From assembly GCA_947385505.1 (NCBI GenBank), contig CANDLP010000058.1, forward strand, positions 1 to 9,580: 9,580 bases of DNA, given 5' to 3'. The translations under genes were made by a program, and so were the position numbers. Positions 1 through 5,820 of this stretch are shown in pieces. Each line of letters starts with the position of its first letter. The first letter of the stretch is position 1. The notes under the pieces are model-generated. The model made no database searches. It was not told the origin of the DNA and saw nothing but the letters and a program-made list of their open reading frames with translations. This DNA comes from an uncultured Clostridia bacterium (lineage in GTDB: Bacteria > Bacillota > Clostridia > Oscillospirales > Ruminococcaceae).

Positions 1-74
1 GTAGGCGCTCAGCTTGCTACCGTCCTTTTGGGAGTATTGATCTTTATTGATGATATACATTTTTTCAGCTACTT

Positions 75-767
75 ATGGCTGAAATGACCAACCAAGACCC
101 TTTGGAGCCAACCTCAAATACCGAGTTTGTATCTCAGCTGGCAAGCTTTACAGCGCTTCAGACCAACGAGGGAAGCCTTTACTACAACACCGTGAATTAC
201 GCTTCAAGTCTTGCGGGAAGAACAGTTACCGTTTCTACCAGAGACGGTGTGGACGAAAACGGAAAGGTTAAGCTTAAGATAGAAACCGGCGTTGTTACAG
301 GCGTGGATATAAGCGATGATAAGAACGTTGAAATTACCGTTAACGGAAAGCGTTATCCCTTAGGCTCGGTAATGAACGTTTCAAGCAACGCTTCGGGCAG
401 TACCTTATCGGCAACCGACGGAGCATATGCGGTAAGTCTTATAGGAAAGAATGTAATGCTCAAAGCGCAAAACGCTAATAATCAGACGATTATTGAAAGC
501 GGCATTGTTGAGAGTATTGAGGTGGAAAACGGAATTTACCGTATCGTAATGAACGGCTTGTCCTATCCCTTGGACAGCGTTATAAAGGTAGGCGATTTTG
601 ACAAGCCCTCAGTAACCCCTCCCGATACCGACGATAAGACGGAGGACGATACCGAAACGGAGAAACCGGAAACAAAGCCGTCGGAGGAAACAGACGATAC
701 CAATTCTTCCGAGGACAAGGCGGAAGGTCAGTCGAATGATTTGATGGATATGATATTATACACTTGA
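75..767 (+). CDS. flgD: Flagellar hook cap protein FlgD, 5' end interrupted
   Basis: FlgD caps the tip of the growing hook and lets secreted FlgE subunits polymerise. The stretch LLMAEMTNQDPLEP followed by SNTEFVSQLASFTALQ is the FlgD N-terminal signature. It normally lies some 30-60 residues into the protein, so the ATG at 75 is not the natural N-terminus. The frame stays FlgD-like back to about position 54 (YTFFQLL) and then meets two in-frame stops, TGA TGA at 48-53; no SD precedes 75. Residues about 41-102 and 117-172 are two copies of one beta-rich module (G-x2-V ... G-x-V ... V-x-G-x2-Y-x-L-x-S-V). The tail (about 173-218) is acidic, rich in Thr, Glu, Asp and Pro, and looks disordered. 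The gene lies directly upstream of the TIGR02530 gene and flgE, as in many Firmicutes. Identity is sure; whether this copy is intact is not. Confidence 0.9.
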   Translation: MAEMTNQDPLEPTSNTEFVSQLASFTALQTNEGSLYYNTVNYASSLAGRTVTVSTRDGVDENGKVKLKIETGVVTGVDISDDKNVEITVNGKRYPLGSVMNVSSNASGSTLSATDGAYAVSLIGKNVMLKAQNANNQTIIESGIVESIEVENGIYRIVMNGLSYPLDSVIKVGDFDKPSVTPPDTDDKTEDDTETEKPETKPSEETDDTNSSEDKAEGQSNDLMDMILYT

Positions 768-774
768 TATTATA

Positions 775-809
775 AATTTGCGTAATATCCAACAATATCA
801 CGGCAAATT
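775..809 (+). other. Intergenic stem-loop between flgD and the TIGR02530 gene
   Basis: AATTTGC at 775-781 pairs with GCAAATT at 803-809. Inside it, 782-788 pairs with 795-801 with one A/C mismatch, and G802 is bulged. The total is about 13 bp around the 6-nt loop 789-794. No T-run follows, so it is not a classic terminator. It ends 9 nt before the SD AGGTGAG (818-824) of the next gene, so a role in mRNA processing, stability or ribosome access is possible. Function is inferred only. Confidence 0.5.
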
Positions 810-827
810 GAAAGGGCAGGTGAGCTT

Positions 828-1244
828 ATGCTTTTAAGCGAGTTTTTGCAGACGAGAAATCAGAGCATAATAAATCAGCCTGTTGAAAATGTAAAAAGTA
901 ATATTTCCGCAGAAGTCGATTTGCCCAAAGTCAACGAACGAGGAAATTCCTTCGCGGAAGAGCTTCGCACAATGCTGTCGGGGAAAAGTCAGGTGCGTTT
1001 CAGCAATCACGCCATAAAAAGGCTTGAAAGCAGAGATATAGATGTGACTGAAAACGACGCTTTGGAGCGGCTGAACAAGGGCGTTGAATTGGCGGCGCAG
1101 AAGGGCTGCGGCCAGTCCCTGATATTGGTGGACGGCACAGCGTATATAGTAAGCGTTGCGAACAACAAGGTTATTACAACAGTATCACAGGCGGATTTAA
1201 AAGAAAACGTATTTACAAACATAGACTCGACCGTGATCGTATGA
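828..1244 (+). CDS. Flagellar operon protein, TIGR02530 family
   Basis: This 138-residue protein is of the small family found between flgD and flgE in Firmicutes flagellar operons (TIGR02530, called putative flagellar protein). Residues 57-138 carry the family pattern: VRFSNHAIKRLESRDI, then a helix with LNKGVELAAQKG, then SLILVDGTAYIVSV, then VITTV and ENVFTNID near the end. Residues 1-55 are polar and variable, as usual for the family. The ATG at 828 has the SD AGGTGAG at 818-824. There is no signal peptide or membrane segment. The biochemical role is not known to me; the position suggests a part in hook assembly or hook-length control, which is inference. The stop codon overlaps ATGATG at 1241, which opens a short ORF leading into flgE. 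Confidence 0.88.
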   Translation: MLLSEFLQTRNQSIINQPVENVKSNISAEVDLPKVNERGNSFAEELRTMLSGKSQVRFSNHAIKRLESRDIDVTENDALERLNKGVELAAQKGCGQSLILVDGTAYIVSVANNKVITTVSQADLKENVFTNIDSTVIV

Positions 1245-1330
1245 TGTCGGACCGAAAGGAAACATCTCCGCCCCGACCGATTGAAGGGCGGTCAAATACA
1301 CGGATCAAGTCAGAGCAGAAAGGATTATAA
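1241..1330 (+). CDS. Possible 29-codon ORF coupling the TIGR02530 gene to flgE
   Basis: ATGATG at 1241 overlaps the TGA stop of the upstream gene (ATGA arrangement). The frame runs 29 codons to TAA at 1328-1330, only 4 nt before the flgE ATG at 1335. The peptide would be basic (many Arg and Lys, pI high) and hydrophilic, rich in Ser and Pro, with no recognisable domain. It has no SD of its own and would depend on reinitiation after the upstream stop. It could serve only to carry ribosomes across a hairpin to flgE, or be chance: a 90-nt open frame is not significant by itself. Confidence 0.2.
   Translation: MMSDRKETSPPRPIEGRSNTRIKSEQKGL
1268..1291 (+). other. GC-rich stem-loop upstream of flgE
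   Basis: CCGCCC at 1268-1273 pairs with GGGCGG at 1286-1291 around a 12-nt loop. An alternative uses GACCG (1275-1279) with CGGTC (1289-1293). No T-run follows. It lies in the 90-nt gap before flgE and ends about 26 nt before its SD (AGAAAGGA, 1317-1324), so it may stabilise or process the hook-protein mRNA. This is inference from pairing alone. Confidence 0.35.
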
Positions 1331-1334
1331 GCTT

Positions 1335-3029
1335 ATGATGAAATCACTTTACTCCGGTGTGGCAGGTCTTAAAGTCCACAACCAGAGAATGGACGTTATC
1401 GGCAACAATATTTCCAACGTAAACACTACAGGTTACAAGGCGAGCGCCGTTACCTTTAAAGATATATTCTATCAGAATAAGTCTTATGCGACCACGGGCG
1501 ACCCCACAAGCGGCGGACGCAACGCCAATCAGGTAGGTTACGGTGCCCAGCTTAACTCTATCGGACAGATTATGACTCAGTCCGGTCTTACCTATTCCGA
1601 CAGCGTTACCGACTGTGCTATCCAAGGCGAAGGCTTCTTCCAGGTAATGGATAAGGTGGGAAACATCTACTACACCAGAAACGGTAACTTCCATATAGAC
1701 AACGTTGGAAATCTCTGTGACGCCAGCGGTAATATCGTACTCGGCGTAAGCGGCGATCCTACCGGAATCGAAGCTTCTTCCAACAGAATCAACCTTTATG
1801 TTCCTCCCGTTGACAACAAGAGAGCAAGCGTGGAGAAGATATATAAGGACGGCACCACAGAATATACTTATACTATTTCTGCTGACGGCTACGGCGACAA
1901 CGGCAATATTTCTCTTAATATAGTGGATATTGACGATGACGAAACGCCCTTCGCTACTCAGAATGACAGAACCATTACCGTAAGAATAGATTTGGATCAG
2001 GATTTTGTTTATCCCGGAGAAGTTGCTGATCCTACTACGGATACCAGAAAGACTCTCGAAGATGCTATAAAAGAAGCGATGGAAGCGGGCGGTATTGATA
2101 TACCCGGCATACTCCCTCTTCATATTGAGTACGCAAATCAGCCGGGGGATGTACACGCTTCTGAGGCTTTTAATTCAATAGAATTTGCTCCCGAAGGTCT
2201 CGCCGACGCTAACAATGCACTCAATGCGACTTTCACCGCTGCAGAGGCAGGTGCTTTTGCCAATAAATATGAAATCAATATAATCGGCTATGAGGCTACT
2301 CCCACAGATCTTAATCATAAGGTGACAATAGACGGTACTGATGTTGCGACAGGCGGCGTAAAGGCAAGCTGGTCGGAAAACGTACTTACATTAAGAATTC
2401 CGAATAATATCACCACCGCATTAGGTAAGGCGGCTATTGATGCCGCAATTAGAGAGGCGGCAGGAAACGATCCGAAAAGGGTTATAACCGTTCAATCCAA
2501 CGCTGGCGCTGGTGTTACTGATATTATATCCGTTGATTTCGCTAAAAATCTCGGCACCACCAATGTAAGACTCGGTCTTAAAAATGGTAAAGACAACTTC
2601 TTTAAGAGCATTGCCGAAACCATGGAAACCGTAAAGCTTACCGGCGGCTCTATCGCTGCTGAACAGTCCACCAAAGACCTTGAATCGATCTTCATCGACG
2701 ACGACGGCGTAATCTACGGCGTACACACTGTTCACGGAACCATTGCAATGGGCCGTATTGACCTTGCTGTATTTGAAAACCCCGAAGGTCTTGATCAGGT
2801 GGGAACCACCTACTGGAAGACATCTTTAAGCTCCGGCGACCCTCAGCTCAAGAAGGCCAACGATGTAGGTTCCGGTTCCATCGTATCCACCGCTCTTGAA
2901 ATGTCCAACGCCGACCTTTCTCAGGAAATTTCGGATATGATTATCACACAGAGAGGCTTCCAGGCAAACTCCCGTGTTATCACAGTTACAGATACTATGC
3001 TCGAAGAGCTTGTAAACCTTAAGAGATAA
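1335..3029 (+). CDS. flgE: Flagellar hook protein FlgE
   Basis: FlgE is the structural subunit of the flagellar hook, exported by the type III apparatus. I chose ATG 1335 because the SD AGAAAGGA (1317-1324) lies 10 nt before it and the protein then begins MMKSLYSGVAGL, as the family does; the frame stays open upstream to a TTG at 1281. Residues 4-36 are the rod/hook N-terminal segment (GLKVHNQRMDVIGNNISNVN). Residues 67-122 contain the QVGYGAQL, AIQGEGFFQV and YTRNGNFH motifs. Residues 515-564 are the C-terminal coiled segment (EMSNADLSQEISDMIITQRG, NSRVITVTDTMLEELV). At 564 residues it is longer than the roughly 400-residue enteric form; the extra length lies in a variable central region, about 160-440. 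Cys at 94 and 128 are unusual for a hook protein. Confidence 0.97.
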   Translation: MMKSLYSGVAGLKVHNQRMDVIGNNISNVNTTGYKASAVTFKDIFYQNKSYATTGDPTSGGRNANQVGYGAQLNSIGQIMTQSGLTYSDSVTDCAIQGEGFFQVMDKVGNIYYTRNGNFHIDNVGNLCDASGNIVLGVSGDPTGIEASSNRINLYVPPVDNKRASVEKIYKDGTTEYTYTISADGYGDNGNISLNIVDIDDDETPFATQNDRTITVRIDLDQDFVYPGEVADPTTDTRKTLEDAIKEAMEAGGIDIPGILPLHIEYANQPGDVHASEAFNSIEFAPEGLADANNALNATFTAAEAGAFANKYEINIIGYEATPTDLNHKVTIDGTDVATGGVKASWSENVLTLRIPNNITTALGKAAIDAAIREAAGNDPKRVITVQSNAGAGVTDIISVDFAKNLGTTNVRLGLKNGKDNFFKSIAETMETVKLTGGSIAAEQSTKDLESIFIDDDGVIYGVHTVHGTIAMGRIDLAVFENPEGLDQVGTTYWKTSLSSGDPQLKKANDVGSGSIVSTALEMSNADLSQEISDMIITQRGFQANSRVITVTDTMLEELVNLKR

Positions 3030-3101
3030 TCTTTTTTCGGCGGGTAACGCATAGCAGTAAATCTTTTGAATATACAATCGCGTATGTCAAAACAATAAAA
3101 C

Positions 3102-3151
3102 ACAGGCGGCTGCTATTGATTTTGTTTAAAAATATTTAATTAGCCGCCTGT
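3102..3151 (+). other. 10-bp perfect inverted repeat downstream of flgE
   Basis: ACAGGCGGCT at 3102-3111 is perfectly complementary to AGCCGCCTGT at 3142-3151, around a 30-nt AT-rich loop. On the + strand no T-run follows, so it is a poor intrinsic terminator for flgE. On the - strand the hairpin is followed by a T-rich stretch (complement of 3088-3100), as an intrinsic terminator of antisense transcription would be. It could also protect the 3' end of the flgE message. This and the next two entries describe the first part of the 326-nt gene-free stretch 3030-3355. Confidence 0.6.
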
Positions 3152-3158
3152 ATTGACG

Positions 3159-3231
3159 AAACGGCGCCGGCCGTTTGTACCGTTCCGCTCTTTACCTTCC
3201 TTATCTATATTAAAGCGGTATTAAAAACGGT
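3159..3231 (+). other. Two further stem-loops in the flgE-flbD gap
   Basis: AAACGGC (3159-3165) pairs with GCCGTTT (3170-3176) around the tetraloop GCCG. Immediately after it, ACCGTTCCGCT (3179-3189) can pair with AGCGG (3214-3218) and AACGGT (3226-3231), leaving a 7-nt bulge. With the inverted repeat at 3102-3151 this makes about 130 nt of nearly continuous predicted structure. No U-run follows either hairpin. From 3232 to 3276 the gap is AT-rich and I see no structure in it. Confidence 0.4.
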
Positions 3232-3276
3232 CGGCGTACATTCGTTGATATATTATTTTAATATGTTAAAATTTTA

Positions 3277-3306
3277 TTGACAGTATCAGCTCGGAAACTT
3301 TATTAA
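3277..3306 (+). promoter_or_regulatory. Candidate sigma-A promoter for flbD-motA
   Basis: A perfect -35 box TTGACA (3277-3282) is followed after 18 nt by TATTAA (3301-3306), which matches 4 of 6 positions of TATAAT. The box lies in AT-rich DNA after the structured region. A transcript starting near 3313 would have a leader of about 40 nt carrying the flbD SD. The -10 box is imperfect and the spacer is one base long, so it is plausible rather than certain. Confidence 0.5.
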
Positions 3307-3317
3307 GCAAAAACAAA

Positions 3318-3355
3318 AAGGAGCGGCTTCGGACGATACGAAGCGCCTGTAAATT
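3318..3355 (+). promoter_or_regulatory. flbD ribosome binding site separated from the start by a hairpin
   Basis: The only good SD upstream of flbD is AAGGAG at 3318-3323, 32 nt before the ATG, which is too far to act directly. The bases between fold into a stem: GCTTCG (3326-3331) with CGAAGC (3339-3344) around a 7-nt loop, extended by C3324-G3345 and G3323-C3346 with G3325 bulged. Folding brings the SD to an effective distance of about 9-13 nt. The start cannot lie further upstream because TAA at 3350-3352 is in frame. This arrangement resembles the known folded initiation region of phage T4 gene 25. Confidence 0.5.
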
Positions 3356-3571
3356 ATGATTTATTTAACTAAACTGGGCGGGAAACAATTTCTTTTAAAC
3401 GAAGAACAGATTGAGTCCGTATCACAGAGTCCCGATACTATTATAGTTTTAAGCAACGGTCACAGTTATATCGTTCAGGAGTCCATGGACGAGATCATGG
3501 ATGAGATAATAAAATTTAACCGCAACAGCAGACGGATTCCCTCAAGAAGGGATAATTCGGATTTACAATAG
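3356..3571 (+). CDS. flbD: FlbD/SwrD family flagellar protein
   Basis: This 71-residue protein matches the small FlbD family (SwrD, formerly YlzI, in Bacillus subtilis, where it supports motor power and swarming). Visible signatures are the start MIYLTKLGGKQFLLN, then PDTIIVLSNG at 26-35, then YIVQES at 38-43 and a short amphipathic helix (44-55). The basic tail after residue 55 is variable. The start is fixed by the family N-terminus and by TAA at 3350-3352. The name flbD is shared with an unrelated Caulobacter regulator, and this is not that protein. It lies between flgE and the stator genes, which fits a link to motor function. Its SD is unusually distant (see the preceding entry). Confidence 0.9.
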   Translation: MIYLTKLGGKQFLLNEEQIESVSQSPDTIIVLSNGHSYIVQESMDEIMDEIIKFNRNSRRIPSRRDNSDLQ

Positions 3572-3654
3572 AACTTTTTCCCCATCTTGGTCGCGGATCA
3601 AGTAAGATTTTTTGGAGTATTGACGGCGCTTGTCGGACAAAGCTTCACGTAAAT

Positions 3655-3701
3655 CCGCCGATTGGCGCGGCGGTAAAAAACATTCGCCGGTTAATACGGC
3701 G
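3655..3701 (+). other. Two GC stem-loops upstream of motA
   Basis: CCGCCG (3655-3660) pairs with CGGCGG (3668-3673) around a 7-nt loop, and CGCCG (3685-3689) pairs with CGGCG (3697-3701), again with a 7-nt loop. The first is followed by an A-run, not a T-run, so neither is a terminator on this strand. They sit in the 182-nt gap between flbD and motA, about 40 nt before the motA SD. I see no convincing gene in this gap. Confidence 0.35.
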
Positions 3702-3753
3702 GGGAGATGTTATTCTCTTAACAGAAAAAATCCTATAAACGGAGGGCGTATCC

Positions 3754-4539
3754 TTGAATATTACGATTATTATAGGCTGGGTTCTGGCCTTCGGTCTGAC
3801 AGTGTTCGGTATCGTGAGCGGCGGTGAAATAAGCGACTTTATCGACCCCGCCTCCATATTTATTACCGTGGGCGGTACGCTCGGCGGACTTATAGCCAGC
3901 TTTCCCATGTCTACGTTGGCGGCGCTGCCTAAGCTTTTTAAAATATGTCTTTTTCCGCCGAAATACAATCCTCAGAAGTACATAGACGAGATCGTTGAAT
4001 ATGCGAGAGTGGCAAGAAGTCAGGGTATACTTACCCTTGAAGACAGTGCCAATAAGGCGAAAGATCCTTTTATGAAGAAAAGTCTTCTTCTGCTGGTAGA
4101 CGCCAACGACGCGGAAAAGATACGTGAAATGCTTGAAGAGGCCATAGATTTTACCTCGGACAGACACGCGGGTAACATAGCCTTCTTTGAAAAAGGCGTT
4201 GCTTTGGGTCCTGCGTTCGGTATGTTGGGTACGCTGGTTGGACTTATCAACATGCTTGCGGCGATGGAGGAAAGCTCGGACGGCTTGGGTTCCGCAATGG
4301 CTACCGCGCTTGTTACCACGTTCTACGGTTCGCTTTTGGCTAACGTTATTTTTGGTCCTCTTGCCAGCGCTCTTCAGAATGCCGATCAACAGGAAATACT
4401 GTGTATGCAGATAATCTGTCAAGGCTCAATGGCGATAGCCGCCGGTTCAAACCCTGCGCTTATAAGAGAAAAGCTTGAGTTTATGCTTGCCGATAAGGAC
4501 CTTAAGGGCAAGGGCGGAAATGCCGAAGCGGCGGAATAA
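3754..4539 (+). CDS. motA: Flagellar motor stator protein MotA
   Basis: MotA surrounds the MotB dimer in the inner membrane and passes torque to the rotor as ions flow. It starts at TTG 3754, with a strong SD GGAGGG at 3741-3746 and a 7-nt spacer. Predicted membrane segments are at about 4-22, 33-52, 147-170 and 183-205, with the cytoplasmic torque loop at 60-145. R88 and E96 in ARSQGILTLED keep the spacing of Escherichia coli R90 and E98, which contact FliG. P153 in GPAFGMLGTLVGL corresponds to the conserved proline P173. The segment TTFYGSLLAN resembles the short-loop PomA/MotP type as well as clostridial MotA, so coupling to H+ or Na+ is not decided. The 261-residue length is normal. motB follows after a 190-bp gap with its own promoter. 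Confidence 0.95.
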   Translation: MNITIIIGWVLAFGLTVFGIVSGGEISDFIDPASIFITVGGTLGGLIASFPMSTLAALPKLFKICLFPPKYNPQKYIDEIVEYARVARSQGILTLEDSANKAKDPFMKKSLLLLVDANDAEKIREMLEEAIDFTSDRHAGNIAFFEKGVALGPAFGMLGTLVGLINMLAAMEESSDGLGSAMATALVTTFYGSLLANVIFGPLASALQNADQQEILCMQIICQGSMAIAAGSNPALIREKLEFMLADKDLKGKGGNAEAAE

Positions 4540-4609
4540 GCCGTTAATTTTCCGCTTGCTGTGATTCGACAAACGCCGATAAAAAAATTTTTTAAAACTA
4601 TTTAACGGC
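4540..4609 (+). repeat. 8-bp inverted repeat around an A7T6 tract after motA
   Basis: GCCGTTAA at 4540-4547, starting directly after the motA stop, is the reverse complement of TTAACGGC at 4602-4609. The 54-nt interval contains a run of seven A then six T (4581-4593), likely to bend DNA. The long loop and the lack of a T-run after the second arm make a terminator unlikely. The function is unknown and chance is possible. Confidence 0.3.
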
Positions 4610-4669
4610 AAAAAAAGCTTATTTCACGGCATTTTTCAACTAAATCACATTAAAAGGAAAAATTTCGGG

Positions 4670-4698
4670 TTGCAACATAGCGAAATTTATGGTATACT
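4670..4698 (+). promoter_or_regulatory. Extended -10 sigma-A promoter for motB
   Basis: TTGCAA (4670-4675, 4 of 6) and TATACT (4693-4698, 5 of 6) are separated by exactly 17 nt, and TG at 4690-4691 gives an extended -10 element. An overlapping perfect TATAAT lies at 4698-4703 without a spaced -35. Transcription would start near 4705, some 25 nt before motB, leaving room for the SD AAGGGGGT (4716-4723). This is the best promoter in the window and would let motB and the genes beyond be expressed apart from motA. Confidence 0.65.
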
Positions 4699-4729
4699 AT
4701 AATGCGACAAAAAACAAGGGGGTATCAGT

Positions 4730-5815
4730 ATGGCGAAAAAGAAAGAACGACCTAAGATAGACCCCAATGCGTGGATGAACACTTATTCGGACATGGTTAC
4801 ATTGCTGATGTGCTTTTTCGTACTTCTTTACGCGTCGTCAACGCCTGATCCGGTAAAATGGCAGTACATATTTCAAAGCTTCACATCGTCGGGTTCCTAC
4901 ATAAACCCCTTTGTACAGGCGGAAGAACCGAATTTAGTGGACGACGACGTCAACGATGACGAAGGAAACGCGCTGGAACCTCCCGGTGACGGTGAAAAAG
5001 ACCATGATATAACCAACAGCAGCATACCTAAAAGCTTTAATGAGCTTGCGGGTTGGGTAAGCGGTCAGATAGCCAGAAGCGAATTTACCGATGATCAGAT
5101 AAGCGTTTCCGTAAGCTCAAGCGGAAATATTACTATACGCTTCAGCGATTCGGTGTTATTCGCCCCCAACAGCGCCGAGCTTACTTCCGAAGGAAGAAAA
5201 GCCGTCGGAATGTTTATTCCGGGTTTACGGGCGCTTAACGATTTTATAAAAAATATAAATATAGGCGGACATACTGCGGCGATTGCGGGACCATCCCCCG
5301 TAAACGACTGGACCTTGTCTTCCGCGAGAGCCTGTGCCGTGCTTGGTTTTATGGAATACCGCGGTACCGTGGATAACAACAAGTACAAGGCGGAGGGCTA
5401 TGCGCAATACTCGCCCATAGCCGATAACAGTACCCCCGAAGGACGTGCGAAAAACAGGCGCGTTGAGCTGGTCATAATAAGAAATGACAACGACGCGCAC
5501 AGCAACGCCGTTATCCAGGATATACTCAAATACGACTACGGTATAGGACAGGTCGGCGGAGACGCTAATCCCGACAGCAAGGACGCCGTACAGCAGATTA
5601 TTGACAATCTTGAAACCAAATATAATACGAATATAGACTCGGAAGGCAACGTTCTCGGCAACGAAAGCGGTCCCGGTATTCCCGGAGCAATTAACGGAAT
5701 TCCTGAGGATATAATCCACCCCTTGGACGAGGAAGGAAACATTATCACTCAGGCGTATGAAAACACACAGCCGGAAGCCGCCGCTCCCGAACAAGGAGAA
5801 GAAGCAGCCGAGTAA
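4730..5815 (+). CDS. motB: Flagellar motor stator protein MotB
   Basis: MotB anchors the stator to peptidoglycan and carries the ion-binding aspartate. The ATG at 4730 follows the SD AAGGGGGT. One membrane helix (about 17-36) begins AWMNTYSDMVTLLMCFF; D21 is the ion-binding residue (E. coli D32). A polar linker and plug region (37-120) precedes an OmpA-like domain at about 124-250, seen in VLFAPNSAEL, the LSSARA motif (196-201) and KNRRVEL (241-247). The usual GHTD motif reads GHTA here (180-183), so the aspartate is missing, although LSSARA and NRR are kept. Residues 251-361 form a polar, acidic, Pro- and Ala-ending tail not found in typical MotB of about 260-310 residues. The gene follows motA but has its own promoter. 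A PomB or MotS assignment is an alternative for ion type. Confidence 0.94.
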   Translation: MAKKKERPKIDPNAWMNTYSDMVTLLMCFFVLLYASSTPDPVKWQYIFQSFTSSGSYINPFVQAEEPNLVDDDVNDDEGNALEPPGDGEKDHDITNSSIPKSFNELAGWVSGQIARSEFTDDQISVSVSSSGNITIRFSDSVLFAPNSAELTSEGRKAVGMFIPGLRALNDFIKNINIGGHTAAIAGPSPVNDWTLSSARACAVLGFMEYRGTVDNNKYKAEGYAQYSPIADNSTPEGRAKNRRVELVIIRNDNDAHSNAVIQDILKYDYGIGQVGGDANPDSKDAVQQIIDNLETKYNTNIDSEGNVLGNESGPGIPGAINGIPEDIIHPLDEEGNIITQAYENTQPEAAAPEQGEEAAE

Positions 5816-5820
5816 TATGA

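Noticed and set aside
1344..2156. Open frame of 270 codons on the - strand opposite flgE
   Set aside because: It lies wholly inside a certain gene; the product has no recognisable domain and no SD. The opening is explained by codon bias of flgE.
27..3623. Similar strings GGGAGTATTGA near 30 and TGGAGTATTGA near 3613
   Set aside because: They occur only twice, one in coding and one in non-coding sequence, and have no symmetry or context suggesting a site.
3620..3652. Ten-codon TTG-initiated frame after a GGAG in the flbD-motA gap
   Set aside because: The SD to start distance is only 2 nt and the peptide is too short to judge; chance is likely.
3630..3827. + strand ORF of 65 codons ahead of and overlapping motA
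   Set aside because: It runs through the two hairpins and into motA in another frame, with a poor start region and no family resemblance.
3733..4422. Open frame of 229 codons on the - strand opposite motA
   Set aside because: It is a shadow of motA with basic, low-complexity composition and no start signals.
4575..4582. GCCGATAA before motB as a sigma-D -10 box
   Set aside because: No TAAA-like -35 lies 14-16 nt upstream, and the same string occurs by codon usage inside genes here.
4489..5427. GCCGATAA at 4489 and 5420 as internal sigma-D promoters
   Set aside because: Both are in-frame codons of motA and motB and lack a good -35 element.
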